Source: Dryocosmus kuriphilus
Lineage: Eukaryota > Arthropoda > Insecta > Hymenoptera > Cynipidae
Length of the DNA: 64,000 nucleotides
Reading direction: 5' to 3'
Assembly (NCBI GenBank): GCA_038277395.1
Contig: CM076189.1
Coordinates: 209,662,011 to 209,726,010, forward strand
Positions within the stretch are counted from its first letter, which is position 1. Every line of letters begins with the position of its first letter. The translations under genes and the position numbers were made by a program. This document shows, piece by piece, positions 34,211 to 46,152 of this stretch. The notes below the pieces were generated by a model. The model saw nothing but the letters and a program-made list of their open reading frames with translations. It did not search any database and had not been told where the DNA came from.

Positions 34211-35562
34211 CCGTCAACCGAGACGAATCGCTACGGTTTTTCACAAATCATGACTTACAGTGTCAAAAATGTTTGGGATTTTGCAACACTTTTAAAATAC
34301 GAATGTAAAGTAAAATTACAACAACGGCATTGTAACGTGAAATTCCAATACGGATATTAGAATACGCGACGATTACAATACAAGTGCTGTAATTTGACTT
34401 TACAATACCGGTCCTGTAATTTTGCCTTACATTTATTGTAGCGCACCTAGAAGATGAGTGATCATTCTAGTGAGGTCATAATTGTGCGGAAGGCACCCAA
34501 ATAACTTATGACTTGGCGGTTAGAGTTCAATTCTCCGTGCCTGTCAATTACAATTTTTTTTTAAACTTTACTTTTCAAGAATACATTACATGTATTGTAA
34601 TATTACAACACATGTATTGTAACGTTACATTACGTTTCGAAAACAAACCTCCAATACATTTATTGTAAAGTTCCAACAGAATTTATTAACAGTGTAGATG
34701 TGATGTGGAAATTCCCTAAATTTTCTAAAAATGTTAATAGCTGTCGATATGAGTTCTTTAAAGTTTTAATAAAAGATATTCCACAGATCATTGTAAACAA
34801 ACTTTTTTTTTGAATAAATCTATTAATAGGTCGTTGTAGCGATTCACCTCGCGATGGGGCGAATCGCTACACATAAACTTTTTGAATTATTTGAAGGCTA
34901 TACAAATTCTTTTTATGGCTATAACCAAGTATACTTACATGTGTGTGTGTATACTGCACTAAAATTAGTATCAACAAAGCAAACAAAATAATAAGGAAGG
35001 AAACAACAATTAGCTATAACATAACATAACTCATATTTTATTTTACATTTTTTAATTATTATTGACTATTCGACTATATCGAGGACTATATAAGTATTAT
35101 AAAATTACTTTAAATATATTTTTGTAACGTAATTTATGAATTTAAAACTATTTTCAATGTACTTATCATTTATTTCAGTAGTAGCGATTCGCCCACAATC
35201 TTCGGATTTAGGTTATTTGTGAATAACTTAAAAACGAGGACTCGAAAAAAACCTGATGCAGGCCGAATTTTATTCGTCTGCGGGAGGGCTTTAATCGCAC
35301 ACAGTTAAATAATTTTTGAATTTCTTATTTAATAGATACATATAAAAGTTCGGGAAATCTTAACTTTGATCGATGCCAGACATTGAAACTTGTAGCACTA
35401 TTAGTTTTTTTTATAAAACAATACATATATTTATTTATTTATATGGTCGATAAAGTAGCGATATTGCGTGATCTATTGTGTTAAAGACCGATTTGAAAAT
35501 GCAATTATTCAGCCTTTGATCATTTTTTAAAGATTGTAGTAGCGATTTGCCCCGGTTGACGG
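34211..35562. mobile_element. TIR element with CCGTCAACC ends and TA duplication
   Basis: The left end CCGTCAACCGAGACGAATCG and, on the other strand, the right end CCGTCAACCGGGGCAAATCG form an inverted repeat. TA flanks both sides (34209-34210 and 35563-35564). The word GCGAATCGCTAC or its complement recurs internally at about 34838, 34858 and 35183. TA duplication suggests the Tc1/mariner/pogo group, but no transposase was found. The stretch 34300-34690 has many TGTATTGTAA-type words and may be a further nested insertion. Confidence 0.65.
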
Positions 35563-38500
35563 TATCAGGTTACCATAGGTATTATGAATGTGAGATAAAG
35601 TACAGGATGAATACGAATTAGAGAGAGTTTAGCCCTACTAATGATTAAAAATAAAAAACAATAGAAGAAAGATTAGATAAACTGGTAGGCAAATATAAAT
35701 AACAGAAGAAGAAATTGTTTCAAACTTATGTCTGTAGCATAGGGTGGTTTTGCCGAAGCACAGATTATCGGGAAAGGAAGAAAGCAACCTAAAATCATTT
35801 TAAATGTGAAGATGTAGAAAGACAACATGAACTGAGTAGTAAGATAAAGAAATACAATAAAGAAACCACAGGATGATAACATATCCTCAGGAAGGGAAAA
35901 TAAAAGAAGACGGGAAAAGGAAGAAAGATACAAACTCTTTGTTTTTGACCCATTTTATTTTCATCTTTTTTTTGTATCCCCTACAATTTCACACTGCTGT
36001 ACATATAATAACTGTAGAGTGAAACTCTTCAATTTACTGCGTGGTTATTCTTCTTTCTTTTTTTTAGCACCCCATTTTCATAAACTTGACAAACCTTGTT
36101 TGAAAGGATAATCACTTGCTACTTTACGAATTTAAGCACTTTGGGTTATCTTTCCTTATATGATTACTCTCTATATTACTCTCTGATTTCATTAATCGCA
36201 TCTTCTGTATATAGTTTGAAGTCTGATGAGGAGAAGCCGCATTCTTTTCCCAATGTTTGGTTCTTCACCATCAATTATTATGGCTGAATTTCGATAGAGG
36301 TTATAGATAATTTCCCTACCTCTACATTTTAATCCACGCTTTTTCATTATTATCTTTTTCTGATATCTCATAATAATCTTAAAATTAAATCGCCTCTCGT
36401 GTTCGCCTATTCGTTCTAAAGCAAAACTGATCTATTCCCAGAGCCTTCTATACCTGCTTTTATATGTGGTCAGGTCAATTGTGCCAGAAGTTGTGCCAGA
36501 AGTTGCGCCAGAATCAGAATTCTATTACCTATTTTAGCTAAATAATGGTACGACTAATTTTTTAATACTGACATCTCAAAAAAGTAGTAACACCTTCGAT
36601 TTTGAACGAGGGCTCAATTGGCGATAAAGTTACAAGAACTGACAATTTACTCTTGGATAAAACTGAATAAAGTTATTATAGTTTGCATTCAAATATCGAC
36701 GTCAAACTTTTCAGCAATACCTCGGAAATTACCCATCCTGAGTGTAGTTAGTTACACATTGAATAGTCACAATGACTTTCATCTTTTGTCTGTAGTTTCT
36801 TTTCGTCTTTAGTTTGTATGGTCCTGGTTTTCAATTCAAAATCTTTTTCATAACATTCTGGCTGTAGCCATAACAATATTTGTAATCTACAAGAGAGTTT
36901 TAGTAAACCAAATATGAATTTTCTTAAGTCTAATTAATAGAACGTCGCTTATCTATTATTTCGTGAAAAATATTCGGCCTAGATACGTTTGAAGAACATA
37001 CGAAGAAAGCCAGAATTCTAAAGCATGTTTCGATGGTAAGTGCCTTTCTAACAGGTATTCTGTTATAGATTATTCTTCGTTATTCTTTAAGAATGCTTGT
37101 AGCGTGAATGCCACAGTGTTAATAAGTCCAAATGGTGTTAATATACCGCACAGTTTCCGTTAGGTATTGCTTTTTACCCGGCACATTCTTGCTTCCTTAT
37201 GGAAAAACAAGTTTGTACTTAGTGGAATGTTTAGTTCAACAAATAAAATTAAATTCCAGATGTTATAATTATTTCAATGGATTCCTCAAAGCTGTTTTTT
37301 GTTCTATTAAGTGCAAAACTTGCACCTTTTCCAAAATCCAGTTAGACTTAAAAAATTTTATTGAAAGGAAACACCCTTCAGTGCATTAACGTCGTTCAGA
37401 AGTCGACTGATGTGAACTTGAGCGAGACTTGAAAACGTGGTAGCAAGAGAAGACGAGAAGTGTGCTCGATAGATCATTAAACCGGATCAACTCAACCTAT
37501 TTTGCTGATACTAAATGGATATTAATAATCCTAATTTAAAGGAAATACCAATATCAGTTGGATTTAAAACTCGCAAAATCAAACAAAGAAAATCTCCCTT
37601 AAAGAGTCAACAAAAATGATTCTCAAAAAAAGCAGTGAACAGTCAAAGAAGGACAAAAGTTTGATCAGCTAATGGAATATGAAAACTATTGGAAATTGAA
37701 GTTTGTTTTACACAACCCACACATCCTATATGTGTAGCTTCTTCTGCTCTCCTGGCTGAGTGCTTCGAGCAGAAGAAGGAATGTGAGGCACTTGTGAGCG
37801 AAAAATAGAGAAAAGGAGACTTGACTGCTCTCAGAAACGGGTATCCGGGAGAAAGTATCAATGAATCGAATTCATAATAAGGAATTTAGTGCGATAGTTT
37901 TTAACATTCTCTTCTAAGAACTACATTTTTAAAACACTAATTGCATTGTTTAAAAATGCATTTTAAAATCACACTGTTAAGTAACCAGATTCGAAAAGAA
38001 TATGAGTAATCGCAGAACACGAGTATATATATACTTACAAATTATGATCACATATCACATGAGGAATCGCAAGGCCTCGAAATTCGTCAGGGGCGTCGTG
38101 CCGTCTCGATCCGAAAATCAAAGAGTTCATCTGGCATAAAAAAACCTTGTCTAAACTGGTTGCCTCGTGTATGATGAATAAACATGTGTAAGTTCGACAT
38201 ACAGGATAGGCGAGTTCCTGTAGCTTTCTGCGTACGAGGACACACTAAAGGTAGTAAAAGATTCATTCTAATAAATTTCGAGTTTTAAATCACTATATAA
38301 GATGATAGACAGAACATTAAGCTTCAACGCCTCTAAATTAAAAACCTTTAATAAGTAATAAAACCAGTTTCTAACTCCCTAATTGAAGATACAAATTACT
38401 GAATAAAAATATGCTAATCTAAGAACTATTACTGAATCTGTTACCTCAAAAAGAATCTCCGCGGTCAATGATCTTAGCTTTCCTCGCCTGTGAACAAGAT

Positions 38501-39810
38501 TTATCAGTAAACTACAATCTGAAATCGTGTCGTAGCTCTACCTTCCATTTTAATGCAAGCTTTTAAAAATACTCTTTGAAATCCACAATAAAAAAAAAAT
38601 TCTGAAATCAGTTCAGTTTTTATTTCTTTGTACGAGGAACTTATAAATTTTTGAGATCTTCGAAATTTTTAATTGCTGAAACAAATATCAAACAAATATC
38701 TCTCTAGCTCCACGAATCTGTTTTCTTGAAATAGATAAATACTAAACTTCAAAAAGTAGAATACCATTGACAATCAGTAACTCTCTTTCAAGATTACAAT
38801 CTGTAAATTTTCACTGATGCTTAGCTCATTTTTCACTGAATTACCACTAACAAGAGAACTGGAATCACTGAATCTTTAGCAACTTTTTCCACTCAGAAAT
38901 AGGTGGATAACTACTGGAATTTTATCAGTGATTCGATGAAATTCCACTAATTCAAATTTAGAGAGAAATCAAACACTTCTTTTAATCAAAAAATTCAGAA
39001 CAATGATTCTGCGGACGGTTAACTCTAGAGAAAATTCTCTAAATCATGTTCTTCTTATTATAACGTAGCACCCTGTAAAATGATCAGAATTTTTTCTTCA
39101 TTTTGCATGTATGTTGCTTGTAAGTATCTAAGGAGCAATACCGATAATCATGAAAATTTATATATTTTATATTTCAAATAGTTGTACTTTATCGACATTT
39201 AATCGAAAACAAATGTTTCTTTTAATTCTGTCCACATTCTTGCCAGTGAATATCATTTGGGTAAAGTACAACATTATTTCTAGAATTAAATAAAAGTTTG
39301 GAATCGAATTTGGTCAAAAAATCTGAAAAAACATCGATAAGTGAAAGATAAAAAAAAACTTACTTTAATTATTCAGAAGTTTCGAGAATGAAACTTGAAG
39401 AGCTGATTTTTCAAACACAAAGTGTCAAAATCAAATTGCAAAAATTTAACGATAATATAAGGAAACGTTGTGTATCTCGTATCTATAGTCCTTTAGAAAC
39501 TACGTATTTGCGATAAATAGTTTTTTGTACTTGTAATTAAATGCGATTTGCTACCACAATTCTTCATAAAAAATAATACCTTACTTCTCGAAAAGTTAAA
39601 AAAGAATTTTTTATCTGAACAACTGGTTAAATATATTTGAAATAGCTTTAAATGCATTGTAAATATGGATTTATATACTTATATTGTTCAATTTTAAACG
39701 AATGCTGCTAATCTGTTATGTTCTGTTTTTGCGTGTTATATGCGTTTTAATTTAAAAATATAATTAAATTAAAATATTGGTGTTATTTTACCGACCAGGA
39801 TAATTAAATA
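35563..39810. other. AT-rich region, no gene recognised
   Basis: Open frames of 63-86 codons (for example 35673-35933 minus, 37132-37389 plus) lack any recognised domain. A 12-bp triplet repeat, GTGCCAGAAGTT with variants, occurs at 36481-36512. Nothing else was supported. Confidence 0.4.
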
Positions 39811-39956
39811 ATTAATTTCTGATGTTAATTTTTTATCGATTACTGGTCCAAATAATTTTTTGGAGAAACGAGGAAAGCCGAGGTAGATTTTTTTCTCGTT
39901 TCTCCAAAAAATTATTTCGACCAGTAATCGGTAAAAATGTAGCATCAGAAATTAAT
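39811..39956. repeat. Long near-perfect hairpin (62-bp arms, 22-nt loop)
   Basis: The left arm 39811-39872 begins ATTAATTTCTGATG and ends TTTTTTGGAGAAACGAG. The right arm 39895-39956 is its reverse complement with only a few mismatches. A 22-nt loop (39873-39894) separates them. It could be a tiny fold-back element or a source of hairpin RNA. No flanking target duplication was seen. Confidence 0.85.
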
Positions 39957-40838
39957 ATACTTAATAATGCCAATTACATATTTTGCTAGAAAACAGGGTA
40001 CTTTTTATTAATAGATGTAATTATTTACAATTAGTCTATTAAAATTTCAATTTGAGTGGCGAAGCCGCAAATTAAAATTAGCTGCATGTCATACACTGAA
40101 ACAAATATTTAATTGGAACAACCAAACATTTTATTGCTATAGAAGTAAGAAAATTGGTTGTTTTTAACAAAACTTTCTTTAAATCGACCAAGTTTTGCTG
40201 AGTCAATAAAAGTTTTAACGAAATAATCAAAATTCTGTTGGGATAAAACAACGATGTTGTTGTTGTTGCTTCTGTAACAACCAAATCACGAAAAATATTA
40301 GAAAATGTAGTACCAACCAAACATTTATCGCAGTTTAATACACCATTGGACTATCATCTATTTTTTTCCACATTTTGTATACTCTCTTTTGAATTTTGAA
40401 TTTGAGATACAATACTTGGAATTAATAACTCTTTAAAAATATTAGAAAATGAGTTTTATACAAGATGAATAATTTTTTATACACTTTAGTCACCATATTG
40501 GATCCGCGATTTTTTATTTTAACATTCTGATGCAATATTTTGAATCTGTGACTCGCAAATCCCTACACATTAAATCTGATACAAATCGGTTAATTTTTAA
40601 AAATTTGGTAGCCATATAAGATTCGACACTTTGAATTTAAAAATTTTGACTCAATATCAATTTTAACCAAAAATAGTCAAAAATAATTATTTTTGACTAT
40701 TTTTAAGAGAGGGATATCTAATCCCTAGAAAATGACCGTTCTTTTTTTAAAAATCTGAAAGGTTTTTTTTACAATTTCTGTTCAGGCGCATTCCACATTG
40801 GATCAGAATTTATATCTAAAACGTAAATTTTCATTTTT
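39957..40838. other. AT-rich interval, nothing recognised
   Basis: No gene or repeat structure was supported; an 80-codon frame at 40078-40320 (minus) is low-complexity. Confidence 0.4.
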
Positions 40839-40977
40839 TACATAGTTTTTTCATCAGAGAAGGTATTAATTTATGCAAAATTTGACTTTCGCGGATTTCA
40901 TGAAATCTCCACGTTTTAAGACCTCCTGAATCCAAAAAAATGGTTTTTACGACCGTGTCTGTCTGTCTGTTGGCGTT

Positions 40978-41015
<38 letters not shown>

Positions 41016-41730
41016 CGTTGTCGTTGTCGTCGTTGTCGTCGTCTGTTCCCACGATAACTTTCGAAGGACTAATCGGATTGGATTGCGCTTTGGCACACTA
41101 CTTTAGGGTCCAAAAAGAAAGGACGAGTTCGTTAACCAGCGGTTTTTGACCAACGGTTATGGTTTTATCCATCAAAAACGGTTTTTCACAAAATCAAAAA
41201 ATCCATTTTCCGGCTAAACTATCAGAGATACAAAAAAAACGTAAGAAAGTAAAATTGTTCATCTCAAAAAAATCTACAAATTTTGTCTTAACCGTTTTTT
41301 TTGATAAAATGAACGGTTTTTGTTTTAATCAAGAAAACGCTATTAAAATTAAAAAACTGTGGTTTCCCGCCAAAATATTTAAAGAACCATAAAGAACAAA
41401 GTTGTTCAATTTAAAAAATCTTTTGTTTTAAACCATTTTTTCATAAAATGCACGGTTTTTGTTTTTTAATCGATAAAACGTTATTAAAAATTAAAGATTT
41501 CAAATTTTCCGCCAAACTATCGAAGATACGGAAAAATAATAACAAACAAAGTTGTTCGCCTCAAAAAGATCTACAAATTTGCTCTCCATCATTTTTTTGA
41601 TCAGGCGCGTAGTTTTTGAGTTTATTCGTGAAATATGTTAATTCGTATAAAAAAAATCTACTTTTCCGCAAAAGTATGCGAGATACGTGAAAATATCAAC
41701 AAGCAGAATTATTCACCTTCCAAGAATTTG
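40839..41730 (+). mobile_element. Helentron/HINE-like element, 3'-truncated copy H3
   Basis: It begins with a degenerate start (ACATAGTTTTTTCATCAGAG). It then follows the same order as H2 and H4: GACTTTCGCGGATTTCATGA, a CGTTGT/CGTCGT microsatellite (about 40973-41043), TAACTTTCGAAGGACTAATC and AGTTCGTTAACCAGCGG. Similarity fades near 41730, so the GC-rich 3' end with the hairpin is absent. Open frames of 69-77 codons come from repeat sequence. Confidence 0.7.
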
Positions 41731-41807
41731 TGGAAGATTTTTTGACATTTTTTCTTACTTGCATCACACGGTGAACTCAAGCATCGCCTATTTAGTATTA
41801 ATTTTAT
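41731..41807. other. Junction between H3 and the next repeat
   Basis: Short unassigned sequence between two repeats. Confidence 0.3.
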
Positions 41808-42173
41808 TGTATTATATTTTTTATTTACAGTGTTAAATTAGGAGAAGTGCAAAAATTGCTTTATTCCTTTTTTCGATTAGACATGCCCTGGAAAGCCCGG
41901 ACTTGGCAGCACATATAATTTCATTTTTTCCAAAAACGTGAAACTACTTTAGGGTAGTTCAATTCATATTCTCACAACAAAATAAGAATTAAGAATGAGT
42001 TTTTTTCTTTTTTCTTCTTCAAACACATGTTAGTTAATACTGAAAAAAATGATAAATTATGTGTTTAAAAAATATTCGCTAGTTCATGAAATATTGGACT
42101 AATGGAATAGTAGATTTCAAAAAAAATTGTTAAAAAGTTTTGAAATTAAGACTCAATTTCTTGAAGACTAATT
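41808..42173 (+). repeat. Interspersed repeat, copy 2
   Basis: This is the inverted counterpart of 60-390, with the blocks CAGTGTTAAATTAGGAGAAG, AAAGCCCGGACTTGGCAGC and AATAAGAATTAAGAATGAGT. It ends where the fold-back at 42178 begins. Confidence 0.6.
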
Positions 42174-42177
42174 GATA

Positions 42178-43088
42178 TGAGAAAAAAAAATTAATTTTCC
42201 TAGGATGGAAAATCTTTAAGTTGTTTCGGTCTTACGATCTCATATTATTAAAAAAAAAAAATTTGCTTTTGTTAAGGGCGATAAAAATTCTATTCTACTA
42301 CGTTTCTACCCTTATCTGTGGGTCTTCTTCAGGTCCAACTATAAACTAATTTAAAAGCAATTTTATATAAGTAAAACATAGGCAAAAATCAATGGTAAAA
42401 GTTTGAAAAGTACTATAAGCAAGAAAAAGAAAGTTATTATGAAGTCATATTTACCTCTAGGTCAGCGACGTATGTAAAATATTGTTATTGAAATTAAAGA
42501 AATGCAACATTATTTGTTACTAACAGCCATTGTTATTCATTTTTTCATTTGCTGACGACCAGTTGGTTGCCAATTCACCTAACCTAAAATATTGTACACG
42601 TCATACACACAATTTTGAAGACTAATTTATTTTTTTAGGATGGAAAACCTTTTTCCTAATTATTCCCCCCCCCCCCCCCCCACCCAGAACCCCCCCCCCC
42701 CCAAAAAAAAAAAATAAGTCCTTTTTTGAAAAAAAAAAAAATTCTATTACCTTATTTTAACTTTTGGACCATTGATTTTTTAAAATGTTTTACGTATATA
42801 AAATTACCTTAAATATTGTTAATTAGTTTGCTAGTTGGACCTGAAGATTTTAACTTTTGACCATTGATTTTTTACAATGTTTTACGTATATAAAATTACC
42901 TTTAAATTAGTTTATATGGACCTGAAGAAGACCCACATATAAGGGTCGAAACTTAGTGGAATAAAATTTTTACACAAAAGGAAAAAAACATTCATTTTTT
43001 TTTTTTTGAATAATATGAGATCGTAAGATCGAAACAACTTAAATGTATGCCATCCTAGGAAAATTAATTTTTTGATACCTTAAACAAC
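42178..43088. mobile_element. Fold-back with hammerhead-like motifs
   Basis: The left arm (about 42178-42420) and right arm (about 42760-43088) are inverted copies: TTAATTTTCCTAGGATGG, GATCTCATATTATT, a CGTTTCTACCCTTAT block and CTTCTTCAGGTCCA, with their complements on the right. Within each arm CTGAAGA and GAAAC flank a helix. In the right arm CTGAAGA is at 42922-42928, GACCC at 42930-42934 pairs with GGGTC at 42943-42947, and GAAAC is at 42948-42952. Such motifs are known from Penelope-like retroelements. Poly-C runs lie at 42665-42681 and 42690-42702. No reverse transcriptase was seen. Confidence 0.55.
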
Positions 43089-45040
43089 GATCGAAGAAAG
43101 GATACCTTGATATAACTTCGTTTCCGAGGAGATTTAAAGTCTTTTTAACCACACCTACATTATCAGCTCCTTTACAGTGCCTAGATACAGAAAAAGTACT
43201 GGATTTATTATTTTGAATTTTTTACTTTTGGACAGTTTTCCCGGTCTTCTGTCCCACTCTGAGCTGCCGAATAGTTACCAATCTACCATTATTTCATGCA
43301 GATTTCCCCCATCCTTTACAGAAGCCTCGGACTATCGATGTCGTGCCTGACATCTTTACCCTAATTCTCAAATATCCGGGTATAACAGTCATGTGGGAAA
43401 AATTCCCCAAAAGATTTTCCCAGCGTATGCACTTTACATTGTGGAATCGACAAAGCATCGCCGATGAATTGAAGCTCTCTTGGATTACTTGGAATACTCT
43501 AGAATCTAGATGTGGACCAGTTCCGTGCAGAAAAGACAGAACTGAGAACGAGAACCACGGCATGGCACGGGGCGGTACACCCTCAGTATCGCGAACTCGC
43601 GTAGTTGCGTGAAAGATAAAAATTGATCACCCAAGCCTACGGGGCCATAACGAGGGTTTCTCAGGGGCCGACTTCCAAAGACCCAAAAGAAACGGGGTCC
43701 TGGAGGAACAAGGAGCCTCGTAATCGAGAAGTCAGCGAGCGGTCGAGGGTGAAGGGGTGGCAGTGGTGAAAGAGTGGAGCTGCAGAAGAGGCAGGGGCTA
43801 GAGGAGGAAGAGGAGGAGGAGGAGGAGGAGGAGGTGATGGGGAAGGAGAAGGTTGAGGAGAGGGGCTAAGGAATGCATGGGAACGAGGCGCAAGCGAACC
43901 GACCGCGATTTGCCCGTCCCGCATTCCTCCAACGCCAAGGCAAGCTCCGAGTCCCGGGGCCACCGGCCACGGCTAACGCCATGAAACCATAAGACCAAGA
44001 TGATCAACCCCATATAATATACTCTTGCGCGCGCAATCCTCGGCCAGGGACTTTGGGCCTTATGCTGGGGGTCTTTGGACGGATCGATATATACTCCATA
44101 GGTACTTCCATACACGATACCTGAATCAACCTGAATGTACCTGAATCTTACTGAACACTACTTGGAGCTCGAGAAGATTTCGCACGGCAAATTTCCTCTC
44201 TGGAATTTCCATAGTCAAAAAAATGGTACCGGATCAAAGGTCGCTTTTATTTGTAAACGTCAGGAGCTGCATTTATCGATCGGTACCAGGTTCTCAGGTT
44301 AGATTTCGAAGACCACAAAACAAGACCTGTGATTTCTTGAATGAGTACACCTTGACCACTATACATCAGATGCTCGCTGGCCGGGTTTTAAGTTGAGAAA
44401 TAGGAGCAGGTATTTTGTGGTGCGCCAATGCCACATGATGCACTGGAAAGGGATCGAGTGAAGCTAGATAGTAGATATATATAAAGTGGTTGAAATCACA
44501 CCACATAGTTTGTGTCTATACAGTATTCCGAAAAAAAATCAATCTTGAATCGAGTAAAATTTCCTGGACCCCAGCAGAGAGACTTTTTATTGCGTTATTT
44601 CGAATACTCGTCGATTCAGGAGGTTCATGGAAAACAAAATCTTTGGATGGTAGGTAACTAGAGTGGTCCAAAAATGCATTACAAACATTTTTTCGTCATA
44701 GAGGGCAACCCCCCCCCCCCCCCCCCCCCCCTAACTTGTAAGGTTCAAGAAAAAAGAAATTACACTTTTTTCAAAAGGTCAATAGTAACACTTACCGGGC
44801 TTTTGGAACTCCGATAAGATTAACGTGGGAAAAAATCAGTATTCGTAAAAAACCTACTTCCTATTCAAGCCGAATACATTAAAATATGTTTATTTCTTCA
44901 GAAGTCTTCAAGGAATGAGTTCTACCCAATCATTTTTTACCGTTCTGCCCACCTATCTCTTTTTCATGGTATCCAGAAAATGCCCCCATAAATGCAAATT
45001 AACAGTTTTATCTAAAAAGAGAACTTTTTTTTCACTTTTT
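43089..45040. other. Mixed region with GC-rich part, no gene recognised
   Basis: From about 43250 to 44160 composition is GC-richer, with open frames of 89-105 codons on both strands and a GAG trinucleotide run near 43805-43835. Translations are Pro/Leu-rich or featureless and no exon of a known family could be named. A C23 run is at 44709-44731. The rest is AT-rich without recognised features. Confidence 0.3.
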
Positions 45041-46152
45041 ACATTCTCATCAGAGAAGGTATTAGATTTATGTAAAATTTGACTTTCGCGGATTTCATGA
45101 AATCTCCACGTTTTGAGACCCCCTGAGTCAGAAAAAACGGTTTTTACGACGGTGTCTGTCTGTCTGTTGCCGTCGTCGTTGTTGTTGTCGTCGTTGTCGT
45201 CGTCTGTGGTCGCGATAACTTTCGAAGGACTAATCGGATTGGAGTGCGCTTTGGTACACTTCTTTAAGGGGTAAAAAGAAAGGACGAGTTCGTTAACCAG
45301 CGGTTTTTGACCAACGGTTATGGTTTTATCCATCAAAAACGTTCTTCACAAAACCAAGAAATCCATTTTCCGGCTAAACTATGAGAGATACAAAAAAAAA
45401 TGTAAGAAAGTAAAATTGTTCATCTCAAAAAAATCTACAAATTTTGTCTTAACCGTTTTTTGATAAAATGCACGGTTTTTGTTTTAATCGATAAAACGTT
45501 ATTAAAAATCAAGATTTTCAAATTTCCTGCCAAACTATGCAAGATACGGAAAAATAATAATAAACAAAGTTGTTCGCCTCAAAAAGATCTACAAATTTGC
45601 TCTCGATCATTTTTTTGAGCAGACGCGTAGTTTTTGAGTTATTCGCGAAATATATTATGAAGTATAGAGAAAACCACTTTTCAGGAAAACTGTGCAAGAT
45701 ATGAGAAAATATTAACAAGCAGAATTGTTCACCTTGGAAAGAGCTACAAAATTTGATTTATAAGACTCATCGTTTTATTTTTAAGAAACGAAATCCTGTA
45801 TTGTGAAAATTTGGAAAATCACAAAGAGCTTTACCAATCTACAATGCGTTTTAAAAAAATGTAATTATCGAGCGCGAAGCGCGAGTGTCATGATGTGAAT
45901 GTATTCCTTAAGGGCGATAGAGCCTTGAGTAAAATAATTTCTTTTGTAATTTTTAATTTAAAGGTATATACGATCCATACACACCGAGCGCGCAGCGCGA
46001 GGTAAATAATCTTTCGAGCGCGAAGTGCGAGGGCCGTAAATAACGTATCGAGCTCGAAGCGCGAGTGCCAACAGACGCGCGCCCTAGGCGCGCTCATACT
46101 TCGCGCGAAGCGCGTGATGAGAATGTGCCCGCGAAGCGGGCAGATTTTTTTT
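45041..46152 (+). mobile_element. Helentron/HINE-like element, complete copy H4
   Basis: It starts ACATTCTCATCA at 45041. The complementary TGATGAGAATGT is at 46115-46126, followed by the perfect hairpin GCCCGC-GAA-GCGGGC (46127-46141) and AGA with a T-run. A GTCGTC/GTTGTT microsatellite is near 45170-45205 and several GAGCGCGAAGCGCGAG motifs lie at 45867-46110. The 1.11 kb length and the order of blocks match H1 and H2. A 127-codon frame on the minus strand (44953-45336) is repeat translation. There is no Rep/helicase, so it is non-autonomous. Confidence 0.75.

Noticed and set aside
34440..34560. tRNA-like B-box sequence (AGTTCAATTCTCC)
   Set aside because: Too weak: the A box and stems are not convincing and no target duplication was seen.
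41760..42180. Continuation of the HINE-like copy H3 to the right
   Set aside because: The sequence matches the dispersed repeat at 60-390 instead and lacks the GC hairpin end.
43798..43963. Pro-rich protein on the minus strand
   Set aside because: The Pro/Leu stretches are translations of the GAG/GGA trinucleotide run.
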